From the NCBI GenBank assembly GCA_031277915.1, contig JAITLL010000058.1, positions 1 through 40,252 on the forward strand: DNA of 40,252 nucleotides, in the 5' to 3' direction. The notes below the pieces were generated by a model, which was not told where the DNA came from, did no database searches, and worked only from the letters and a program-made list of their open reading frames with translations. The position numbers were made by a program, and so were the translations under genes. The DNA is from Acinetobacter sp. GTDB taxonomy: Bacteria; Pseudomonadota; Gammaproteobacteria; Pseudomonadales; Moraxellaceae. Of the stretch, positions 16,914-24,289 are shown piece after piece (position 1 is the first letter of the stretch; each line of letters starts with the position of its first letter).

Positions 16914-17270
16914 ATGCATTCGAAAATTATTGGCCTAATAGCCGTTATGGGGATAATGAGTTCAATGGCATTTGCAGAACCTGCAATCCAGCCAGGAGAC
17001 ACGTTAGAAAGCTTATCCAAAGCACGCATTACTACGAATGTAAATACTCAAGCAGCAACACCTACAACTCAAACAAGTGTAGTAAGCAATGCCAATGCTG
17101 AGGTTAAAGTGGAAGATATTGACCCGATTATTGGCGAAACAAGAGCAGAAACACCGAAAGTAGCAGTTCAAACAGTAGCTGCACCGGTTATTGAAAGTGC
17201 TCCGACTCTTGCTGCTAGCGAACTGACTGTAAGTGTTAATGATATTGATGTGGCTCACCCTACAGAATAA
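16914..17270 (+). CDS. small secreted protein of unknown function
   Basis: 118 residues. A clear Sec signal peptide (MHSKIIGLIAVMGIMSSMAFA, cleavage before EPAI) is followed by a low-complexity mature part rich in Ala, Thr and Val. No cysteine is present and no family is recognised. Two similar acidic segments, VKVEDIDP and VSVNDIDV, are spaced about 50 residues apart and may be a diverged internal repeat. The mature part is probably disordered and periplasmic. AAGGAGT lies 6 nt before the ATG. It has its own transcript, ending in a strong terminator shared with dnaJ. Confidence 0.8.
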   Translation: MHSKIIGLIAVMGIMSSMAFAEPAIQPGDTLESLSKARITTNVNTQAATPTTQTSVVSNANAEVKVEDIDPIIGETRAETPKVAVQTVAAPVIESAPTLAASELTVSVNDIDVAHPTE

Positions 17271-17327
17271 GCAGACGTAATTTTTTTTAAGCAGAATAAA
17301 AATTATAAGATGAATCAGCGCAATAAA

Positions 17328-17361
17328 AAGGCGGATATTTTTGAATATCCGCCTTCTTTTT
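17328..17361. terminator. bidirectional terminator between the secreted-protein gene and dnaJ
   Basis: Eleven-bp perfect stem AAGGCGGATAT/ATATCCGCCTT (17328-17338, 17345-17355), flanked by A-rich sequence on the left and CTTTTT on the right. Confidence 0.9.
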
Positions 17362-17382
17362 AATTTCTGATCGAGTCAGTCA

Positions 17383-18495
17383 TTAATCGAATAAACGATC
17401 AAAGAATGATTTTTTCTTTGGTGAAGAAGCGCTGTCTTCGCCATCGAAAGATGCTTGTAATTCTTTGAGTAATTCACGTTGACGAGACGTTAAGTTGACT
17501 GGTGTTTCTATGACGATACGGCAAAGTAAATCACCCACCATGCTGCTACGTACAGGACGGACACCCTTACCACGTAAACGGAATAATTTTCCTGTTTGAG
17601 TTCCCTCAGGAATCTTCAAGCTAACGCGACCTTCTAAAGTCGGGATTTCAATTTCTTTACCAAGTGCAGCATCAGCAATGCTTACTGGTACGTCCATATA
17701 TAAATCGGCGCCATCACGTTGGAAAATTTCGTGTTCGCGAACAACCACTTCAACGTATAAGTCGCCCGCTTGACCATCACGGATAGCCTCGCCTTTACCA
17801 CTTAAACGAACGCGGTCGCCATTATCTACACCCTCAGGAATAGTGACTTCCAAGGTTTGCTGACGATCAGCCACACCTGAACCATGACATGCATGGCATG
17901 GGTTTTTAATAATTTTGCCTTGGCCACGACATGTGCCACAAGTTTGTTGTACAGAGAAGAAACCTTGCTGCATACGTACTTGTCCTGAACCATGACAAGT
18001 TTTACAAGTTTCTACATCTTTTGGATTTTGAGAGCCTTTACCATCACACACATCACATGGTGCAGGAGCAGTAAAGGTAATTGTTTTCTTAACCCCTTTT
18101 ACAGCTTCCTCAAGGGTAAGCTCCATGACATAGCGTAAATCTGAACCACGACGTTGGCGTTGCTGACGTCCACCGCCACCAAACGCTCCACCAAAGATAT
18201 CGCCGAACTGGCTGAAAATATCTTCTGCACTGAAACCGCCAAAGCCACCACCAGCGCCACCAAAGCCACCTTCAAACGCATTATGTCCCATACGGTCATA
18301 CATACTACGCTTTTCGCTGTCCGATAAAATTTCATAAGCTTCAGCAGCTTCTTTAAATTTTTCTTCAGCCTCGGCATTGTCAGGGTTTCTGTCAGGATGA
18401 TATTTCATCGCCAATTTACGATAGGCTTTTTTGATCTCATCATCACTTGCGGTTTTTGAAACGCCTAAAACCTCATAATAATCACGTTTAGCCAT
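17383..18495 (-). CDS. dnaJ: molecular chaperone DnaJ
   Basis: Hsp40 co-chaperone that delivers substrates to DnaK and stimulates its ATPase. It is 370 residues long and complete. The J domain carries HPD at about 33-35 (KYHPDRNP). A Gly/Phe-rich linker (about 75-110) follows, then four zinc-binding CxxCxGxG repeats ([32 protein letters not shown]) and the C-terminal substrate-binding region. GAGGAG lies about 11 nt before the ATG. dnaK and grpE are not adjacent, so the gene needs its own heat-shock promoter, and a good sigma-32 match is found upstream. Confidence 0.98.
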   Translation of the reverse strand: MAKRDYYEVLGVSKTASDDEIKKAYRKLAMKYHPDRNPDNAEAEEKFKEAAEAYEILSDSEKRSMYDRMGHNAFEGGFGGAGGGFGGFSAEDIFSQFGDIFGGAFGGGGRQQRQRRGSDLRYVMELTLEEAVKGVKKTITFTAPAPCDVCDGKGSQNPKDVETCKTCHGSGQVRMQQGFFSVQQTCGTCRGQGKIIKNPCHACHGSGVADRQQTLEVTIPEGVDNGDRVRLSGKGEAIRDGQAGDLYVEVVVREHEIFQRDGADLYMDVPVSIADAALGKEIEIPTLEGRVSLKIPEGTQTGKLFRLRGKGVRPVRSSMVGDLLCRIVIETPVNLTSRQRELLKELQASFDGEDSASSPKKKSFFDRLFD

Positions 18496-18543
18496 GTTTG
18501 GCGGTGCTCCTCACGGAAATTTTATCAATACTCTATTGCCGAC

Positions 18544-18573
18544 TAAATGGGGGACTTTAGCCGAATTTACAAG
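18544..18573 (-). promoter_or_regulatory. sigma-32 (heat-shock) promoter of dnaJ
   Basis: On the minus strand CTTGTAA (18567-18573) is followed after 14 nt by CCCCATTTA (18544-18552), about 49 bp before the dnaJ start codon. The E. coli RpoH consensus is CTTGAAA-N11-16-CCCCATNT, so only one base of the -35 differs. Confidence 0.75.
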
Positions 18574-18599
18574 GGGAAAATGTTTAAAAAATAGATATA

Positions 18600-18977
18600 T
18601 TAAAAAACTGCCTTATTTTTTAAATATTTAGACAAACCTTTTAACCATGCATTTAATAAAAATAACCAAGCAATAGCGCTAAAAACAACACCAGCAACTG
18701 TTGATGCCGTTACCCACAGGTTACTGTTCCATGCAAAAAAGAAGAGAGGAATAAACCAGACCACAGCAAAAACTGACATGAAGAGGAATAGAATGCCATT
18801 GCGCATAATCCAGAGCGCATGAGCATGAATCCAAACTTCTGCATCATCCACAACAGCTACTTTACGAGCGACCAGATAAGCAAAGGCCGCAAAAATAACC
18901 GTAAACAATGCAAGAAACATAAACGCATAAGAAATTACAATATAACGGCGATGCTGTTCGATATGGTCTTGCCCCAT
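18600..18977 (-). CDS. three-helix membrane protein of unknown function
   Basis: 125 residues with three hydrophobic stretches (about 13-36, 57-80 and 87-110), ending in a basic tail (GLSKYLKNKAVF). The spacing AYLVARK...DAEVWIHAHALWIMRNGILF is reminiscent of DUF4870-like proteins (helix, RxxxxxWxxxHxxWxxRT, helix). I regard this as a weak resemblance only. AGGTGA precedes the ATG by 8 nt. It is upstream of dnaJ on the same strand, but the dnaJ sigma-32 promoter lies between them. A 10-bp inverted repeat sits just before its ribosome binding site. Confidence 0.75.
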   Translation of the reverse strand: MGQDHIEQHRRYIVISYAFMFLALFTVIFAAFAYLVARKVAVVDDAEVWIHAHALWIMRNGILFLFMSVFAVVWFIPLFFFAWNSNLWVTASTVAGVVFSAIAWLFLLNAWLKGLSKYLKNKAVF

Positions 18978-18993
18978 CTGTATTTCACCTCAA

Positions 18994-19027
18994 TTCGCTG
19001 CATTTTGCCTATTTTTTATGCAGCGAA
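18994..19027. repeat. 10-bp inverted repeat upstream of the membrane-protein gene
   Basis: TTCGCTGCAT (18994-19003) and ATGCAGCGAA (19018-19027) with a 14-nt loop. It lies 16 bp upstream of the gene start and lacks a T tract on the minus strand. It could be an operator or a leader hairpin. Confidence 0.55.
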
Positions 19028-19116
19028 ATAATCCTGTATTTTTTGTGTAAAGACAGGTGCTACTATATTGGACTTTTCAATATTTCGCACCTTTATTCAC
19101 AAAAAATTTATGTATT

Positions 19117-22100
19117 TTATGCGGTTTTTTTCACCTTAAACCACGCAGCATACAGTGCAGGTAAGAAAAACAATGTCAGCATGGTTGCTACAATCAATCC
19201 ACCCATAATTGCAACAGCCATAGGACCGAAGAAAATACTTCGTGAAAGCGGAATCATCGCCAGTACTGCTGCCAAGGCTGTAAGAATAATTGGACGAAAA
19301 CGGCGCACCGTTGCATCAATAATCGCTTCCCATGTTGGATGCCCGGCTTGCCTATCTTGTTCAATCTGATCAATCAGAATGAGCGAGTTACGCATAATCA
19401 TGCCAGACAAGGCAATCGTTCCCAGCATGGCCACAAAACCAAATGGCTTATTAAACAAAAGTAAGAATAGAACAACCCCAATTAAACCTAATGGTGCAGT
19501 CAGAAATACAATGGTTGCCCGAGACAGACTTTTAAGCTGAATCATGAGTAATGTCATGACAACCGCTAAAAACAGTGGCATACCGGCATTGACCGAACTT
19601 TGTCCACGTGCCGACTCCTCCACAGTTCCGCCCACTTCAATGAGATAGCCACTTGGTAACTCAGCGCGTAATTTATCCATTGATTCTGCTAACTCGCCAA
19701 CAACGGTAGCTGGTTGCAATTTAGTACGAATATCTGCACGCACAGTGATCGTTGGTAAACGGTTACGATGCCAAATCAGACCATCCTCGAACTTATAGTC
19801 AATTTTGGCAATCTGGGCTAAAGGTACTGTGGTTCCATTCGCTGTTGGTACTGCTAAACTCGATAGCGAAGCCACTTCAACACGCTCAGCTTGGTCCCCA
19901 CGTAAGCGGATTTCAATGAGTTCGCGCTTTTCACGATATTGTTCAATCGCACTGCCTGTAATGGATGCATTCAGGAAGTTTGCCAAATCCACACTAGAAA
20001 CGCCCATTTGTCGAGCACGATCTTGATCAATTTGAATTGAAATAATCTTACTCGGCTCACCCCAGTCCAAATGCACATTGGTGGTATTGGGGTTTTCACT
20101 AATTACTTTAGCAACCTGCTGCGCCTCTTTACGTACCAGATTTAGATCTTCGCCTGACACACGATACTGCAATGGATAACCCACAGGTGGACCATTTTCC
20201 AGTAATGACACACGAGTACGAACTTGTGGAAGCAATTGTTTAATTTGGGTTTCTAGCGAGCGACGAATTTCATCACGGTCATCAAGTGAAGTGGCTAAAA
20301 CGACAAACTGTGCAAAACTAGCTTGTGGTAATTGCTGGTCTAACGGTAAATAAAAACGTGGGGAACCTGTACCCACATAGGCTACATAGTTATCAATACC
20401 TTTTTGTTTAGAGAGGAACTGTTCAACCTTTTTCACCGCTTGTTCAGTAGCAGTTAACGAAGCTCCTTCTTCAAGTTTTAGGTCGACTAAAATTTCGGTG
20501 CGGTTTGAAGGTGGGAAAAACTGCTGAGGAACCATTTTAAACATCAGCACAGAGAGCACAAATATTCCAACTGTTGTCGCAATTACAGTTTTACGATAGG
20601 TCACACAAAACTCGACCATTTTTCTAAAACGTAAATAGAAACTAGATTGATAAGGATCGTAATGATGGTCCTGTGAAATCTCGATAGTTTTTGGTTGCGG
20701 TTTTTTCGTTAATCTTGCCCATAAACGAATATACCAAGGTGCTTGATGACCTGTTTTAGTAAAATCAGGCAGTAGCTTTTCACCCAAATAAGGTACAAAT
20801 AAAACTGCAGCAACCCAAGACACCAATAAGGCAATAGTCACCACCTGAAAGATCGAGCGCGTGTATTCACCCGTACTGGACTGTGCTGTAGCAATAGGTA
20901 AAAAGCCTGCCGCAGTAATCAGTGTTCCTGTCAGCATTGGAAATGCTGTGGTTTTCCACGCAAATCCGGCGGCCTTAATTCGGCTATACCCCTGCTCCAT
21001 CTTAATTGCCATCATTTCAACAGCAATAATAGCGTCATCAACCAACAGACCTAAAGCTAAAATCAGAGCACCAAGAGAAATCTTATGTAACCCGACATCG
21101 AATAAATTCATACCAGCAAAAGTCATAGCTAAAACCAATGGAATGGAAAAAGCGACAACTAGACCAGTTCGGAAACCTAAAGAGAAAAAACTCACTAACA
21201 AAACAATAATGATTGCTTCAGCGAGTACTTTCACAAACTCATGAATACTGCGTTGTACTGCTACTGGTTGGTCTGAGACCTTCTGTAGCTTCATACCTAA
21301 AGGTAAAGTTTTTTGCAGTTGGGCAAACTCTGTTTCCAGATTTTTACCCAGGGCAATAATGTCTCCTCCCTTACGCATCGATACGGCAAGGCCAATACCA
21401 TTTTCGCCCATGAAACGCATACGTGGCTGAGCCGGTTGACTAAAACCACGATAGACATCAGCAACATCACCAAGTTGAATGGTTTTGTTGCCGACTAGTA
21501 AAGGCGTTTTCTTAATTTCATCAACGCTCTGTAAATGTCCACTTACACGAATTTGAATACGGTCTGTGCTCGTTTCAAAAAAACCAGCACTTGCCATACT
21601 ATTTTGCTTTTGTAAGGCTTCTTGAATTGCAGAAAGAGGAATACCGAGTTGAACCGCTTTAGTATTTGAAATCTCAATCCAGATTTTTTGATCTTGTAAG
21701 CCAATCAATTCAACTTTGCTGACGTCCTTGACGCGTTGAAGCTGTAATTGCAAACGATCGGCATATTCTTTGAGAAGTGCATAGTCAAAGTCTTTGCCTG
21801 TCAGTACATAAATATTACCGAAAGTATCACCAAACTCATCATTGAAAAATGGCCCTTGTACACCGCTTGGTAATTCGGTGCGAATATCATTGACCTTCTT
21901 ACGTACGTTGTACCAAACATCAGGAATTTGTGCCGACTTCAATGAATCCTTGGCAACAAATGTAACCATCGACTCACCCGGACGGGAGTAGGCCATAATT
22001 TTGTCATACTGCCCTGTTGTCATCAGTTCCTTTTCAATACGATCGGTCACCAGCGTTGAAACTTCTTTGGCAGTCGCCCCAGGCCAGTAGGTTTTAACGA

Positions 22101-22242
22101 CCATCACTTTAAAGGTAAAAGGCGGGTCTTCACTTTGTGATAGTTTTGAATAAGAGATTGCACCGATAATGGCAAGCAACAACATGAAATAAAGGACAAT
22201 CCCTTTATTATTCAGTGCCCATTCCGAGAGATTGAATTTCAT
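19117..22242 (-). CDS. RND efflux transporter, inner-membrane permease
   Basis: Proton-driven resistance-nodulation-division pump, 1041 residues, normal for the HAE-type family. Twelve membrane helices are arranged as 1 + 5 + 1 + 5, with two large periplasmic loops. The helix-4 proton-relay pair is present (GLLVDDAIIAVEMM). In helix 10 the position of AcrB Lys940 is occupied by Arg (GMIMRNSLILID). The PGATAKEV and GPFFNDEFGDTFGNIYVLTG segments resemble the TriC/VexK-like branch rather than AcrB/AdeB. Its ATG overlaps the adaptor stop by 4 nt (ATGA). No outer-membrane channel gene is adjacent, so a shared one is probably used. Substrates cannot be predicted. Confidence 0.95.
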   Translation of the reverse strand: MKFNLSEWALNNKGIVLYFMLLLAIIGAISYSKLSQSEDPPFTFKVMVVKTYWPGATAKEVSTLVTDRIEKELMTTGQYDKIMAYSRPGESMVTFVAKDSLKSAQIPDVWYNVRKKVNDIRTELPSGVQGPFFNDEFGDTFGNIYVLTGKDFDYALLKEYADRLQLQLQRVKDVSKVELIGLQDQKIWIEISNTKAVQLGIPLSAIQEALQKQNSMASAGFFETSTDRIQIRVSGHLQSVDEIKKTPLLVGNKTIQLGDVADVYRGFSQPAQPRMRFMGENGIGLAVSMRKGGDIIALGKNLETEFAQLQKTLPLGMKLQKVSDQPVAVQRSIHEFVKVLAEAIIIVLLVSFFSLGFRTGLVVAFSIPLVLAMTFAGMNLFDVGLHKISLGALILALGLLVDDAIIAVEMMAIKMEQGYSRIKAAGFAWKTTAFPMLTGTLITAAGFLPIATAQSSTGEYTRSIFQVVTIALLVSWVAAVLFVPYLGEKLLPDFTKTGHQAPWYIRLWARLTKKPQPKTIEISQDHHYDPYQSSFYLRFRKMVEFCVTYRKTVIATTVGIFVLSVLMFKMVPQQFFPPSNRTEILVDLKLEEGASLTATEQAVKKVEQFLSKQKGIDNYVAYVGTGSPRFYLPLDQQLPQASFAQFVVLATSLDDRDEIRRSLETQIKQLLPQVRTRVSLLENGPPVGYPLQYRVSGEDLNLVRKEAQQVAKVISENPNTTNVHLDWGEPSKIISIQIDQDRARQMGVSSVDLANFLNASITGSAIEQYREKRELIEIRLRGDQAERVEVASLSSLAVPTANGTTVPLAQIAKIDYKFEDGLIWHRNRLPTITVRADIRTKLQPATVVGELAESMDKLRAELPSGYLIEVGGTVEESARGQSSVNAGMPLFLAVVMTLLMIQLKSLSRATIVFLTAPLGLIGVVLFLLLFNKPFGFVAMLGTIALSGMIMRNSLILIDQIEQDRQAGHPTWEAIIDATVRRFRPIILTALAAVLAMIPLSRSIFFGPMAVAIMGGLIVATMLTLFFLPALYAAWFKVKKTA

Positions 22243-23345
22243 GGCTTCGTTGCCCCCTGAATTTTCACCGCACGGTTTTCACGGTCAATCGGATGAATCT
22301 TTTGTTTATCACGGAGTAAGTGTACACCACCAATCACGACCCAATCATTTGGTGTCAAACCAGATAAAACAGGTACGCTGTCTCGGCCATATGCACCAAC
22401 CGTCACAGGTACTTTACGTAAGGTTTGGTTTGCATTGACTACCCACACATAAGGTTGATTATCTGTTGCTGAAACACTTGAAAGTGGAACACTCATCACA
22501 TTGGTTTGAGTCGAACTAAAAAATACACGTGCACTTTGTCCAAGCTGAATAGCAGATTGACCTTCTTTGAGTGCAACTTTGACCGTAAAGGTGCGGGACT
22601 GATCAGCCGCAGGAGAAACTTCGCGTACATATCCAGCAAATTTGTCATTCGGTTTAGACCACAAGGTAATCCACGCCGCTTGCCCAACTTTAATTTCGGC
22701 AACAGCTTGTTCTGGTACACCGATGACCACTTCGCGCTCACCATCAATTGCCAATTGATATGCCGCTTGTCCTGCTGCAACCACTTGCCCAATTTCTATA
22801 TTACGTGCAGTAATCACTCCGTTTTTATTAGAAACGAGTTGGTTATATCCTGTCTGATTAGCAGAAACTTCATAGTTAGAACGAGCTTGCTGTAGAGCCG
22901 CTTGTGCCGCGTCATATTGATTTTTTACCGTATCGAATTGCGAACGGCTCACCGCATTAATCGGCAATAATTGCTGAAAACGTTTAAGTTCATTTGCTGC
23001 TGTTTTTGCTGAAGCCTGTGCATTATCCAGTTGGGCTTTGGCAGCATTTAATTGTAGCTGAGCATCTGCCACGTCAAGCTTTGCTAAAACTTGTCCGACC
23101 TTAACTCGATCGCCTACATCCACGTAACGTGCCGTAACTTGCCCACCTACCCGAAATGCCAAGGCAGTTTGTTGTCGAGCCTGTACATCTCCTGCATAGC
23201 TTTTAAGTTCATTTAGTGTGGTCGAAGGCTGCGTCACCATCACATAGGGTATTTCTTCTGTTTTGGGTGCCTCTTTACTACACCCCATTAATGTGACCGT
23301 GCAAACAATCACCATACTCATGATGACAGGTTTTAACAGATTCAT
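22239..23345 (-). CDS. RND efflux periplasmic adaptor (membrane fusion lipoprotein)
   Basis: 368-residue HlyD/AcrA-type adaptor anchored by a lipid: lipobox LMGC at about residues 19-22. The lipoyl-like halves (FRVGGQVTARYVDVGDRVKVGQVLAKLD and NKNGVITARNIEIGQVVAAGQ) flank an alpha-helical hairpin rich in Ala and Gln (about 90-155). The beta-barrel and membrane-proximal domains follow (VVIGVPEQAVAEI and later). It is first in the operon with the permease and divergent from the TetR gene across about 150 bp containing a large palindrome. Confidence 0.95.
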   Translation of the reverse strand: MNLLKPVIMSMVIVCTVTLMGCSKEAPKTEEIPYVMVTQPSTTLNELKSYAGDVQARQQTALAFRVGGQVTARYVDVGDRVKVGQVLAKLDVADAQLQLNAAKAQLDNAQASAKTAANELKRFQQLLPINAVSRSQFDTVKNQYDAAQAALQQARSNYEVSANQTGYNQLVSNKNGVITARNIEIGQVVAAGQAAYQLAIDGEREVVIGVPEQAVAEIKVGQAAWITLWSKPNDKFAGYVREVSPAADQSRTFTVKVALKEGQSAIQLGQSARVFFSSTQTNVMSVPLSSVSATDNQPYVWVVNANQTLRKVPVTVGAYGRDSVPVLSGLTPNDWVVIGGVHLLRDKQKIHPIDRENRAVKIQGATKP

Positions 23346-23412
23346 ATCTTATCGCTCTTATTCAAACTGGTTTTTTAAGGCACAATATGCTTGCATCATA
23401 GTTTGTTTGTTT

Positions 23413-23446
23413 TTTAATTAATATACCCATGGGTACACTAATTAAA
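23413..23446. promoter_or_regulatory. interrupted 34-bp palindrome, probable TetR operator
   Basis: TTTAATTA (23413-23420), a 12-bp perfect palindrome TACCCATGGGTA (23424-23435) and TAATTAAA (23439-23446) are all symmetric about one centre with 3-nt gaps on each side. It sits in the gap between the divergent adaptor and TetR genes, about 70 bp from the adaptor start and 49 bp from the TetR GTG start. Confidence 0.7.
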
Positions 23447-23494
23447 GAAAAACTTATAAATATTTATTTTTTTAAACTTTTATTAGAGGGTTTT

Positions 23495-24118
23495 GTGCAA
23501 ACAGTTAATCAAAGTGGTCGCCCCAAAGATCTGGAGAAACGTGCTCGTATCCTACAAGCCGCTAAAGCTATTTTTTTAAAATCAGGTTATCACGGTACGA
23601 GCATGAACCAGATTGCGCAGGAAGCAGGCGTGACTAAACTCACGGTTTATAACCACTTTCAAGACAAAGCAAACCTGTTTATCTGTGCGATTACAGAAAC
23701 CTGCGAAGAGACACTGTGCACGAAACAATTTGAATTAGATGCATCAGCAGACTTTTATCAAGCACTCTTTATTGTGTGTTCACGTGCCTTACAAATTATT
23801 TATTCACCTGAAGCACTAAAGCTTGAACATGTATTATTTGAGCTCGCAGCGGAACAAAGCCCATTAGCTGAACAATTTTTTACGGCATCTCATACCCGAC
23901 TCCAAAATCAGTTAGCTGCATTCTTCCAAAAAGCAGCTGAATTAGGTTTTATTCAAGCCGATGACCCAGTTTATCAGACAGAGCTTCTGTTAACTTTGTT
24001 GCTTGGCGTACGTCACCATAAGGTTCTACTTAGAATTATTGCTGTACCTAATGTGCAAGAGCTAGACCAGATTATTCAAGATGCAATTCATTTATTCCTG
24101 CTCAAATATCGAAATTAA
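23495..24118 (+). CDS. TetR-family regulator, probable repressor of the divergent RND pump
   Basis: 207 residues with an N-terminal helix-turn-helix (about 30-60: GTSMNQIAQEAGVTKLTVYNHFQDKANLF) and an AefR/TetR_C-like all-helical ligand domain. I chose the GTG at 23495 because AGAGGG lies 4 nt before it and the protein then starts just ahead of the usual SGRPKDLEKRARIL. A longer frame from ATG 23429 begins inside the palindromic operator and adds 22 hydrophobic residues untypical for the family. Divergent orientation with a dyad between the genes is the standard arrangement for autorepression and pump repression. The inducer is unknown. Confidence 0.9.
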   Translation: MQTVNQSGRPKDLEKRARILQAAKAIFLKSGYHGTSMNQIAQEAGVTKLTVYNHFQDKANLFICAITETCEETLCTKQFELDASADFYQALFIVCSRALQIIYSPEALKLEHVLFELAAEQSPLAEQFFTASHTRLQNQLAAFFQKAAELGFIQADDPVYQTELLLTLLLGVRHHKVLLRIIAVPNVQELDQIIQDAIHLFLLKYRN

Positions 24119-24231
24119 ACCAAAGTCCGATTGCTAAAAGTTGCACTGAGTGCATGCCATCATTTAAGTCGCTATAAGTGAATTAAATGTTATTTTTTAA
24201 GCAAAAATTCACATTTTCTTACGCTCAAAGC

Positions 24232-24259
24232 TTGGAATGTTTGTTAATCGCGCTATATT
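24232..24259 (+). promoter_or_regulatory. probable ppc promoter
   Basis: TTGGAA (24232-24237), a 16-nt spacer and TATATT (24254-24259), 30 bp before the ppc ATG. Matches to sigma-70 consensus are 4/6 and 5/6. Confidence 0.45.
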
Positions 24260-24289
24260 CGATAAGAATAAGAACAGGAGAAAAATAGC

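Noticed and set aside
22506-22895. 129-codon plus-strand frame antisense to the adaptor gene
   Set aside because: Shadow of a well-supported coding region. No start signal or family match.
23429-23494. N-terminal extension of the TetR protein from ATG 23429
   Set aside because: It begins within the operator palindrome, has no ribosome binding site and adds residues untypical for TetR proteins. GTG 23495 has AGAGGG at proper distance.
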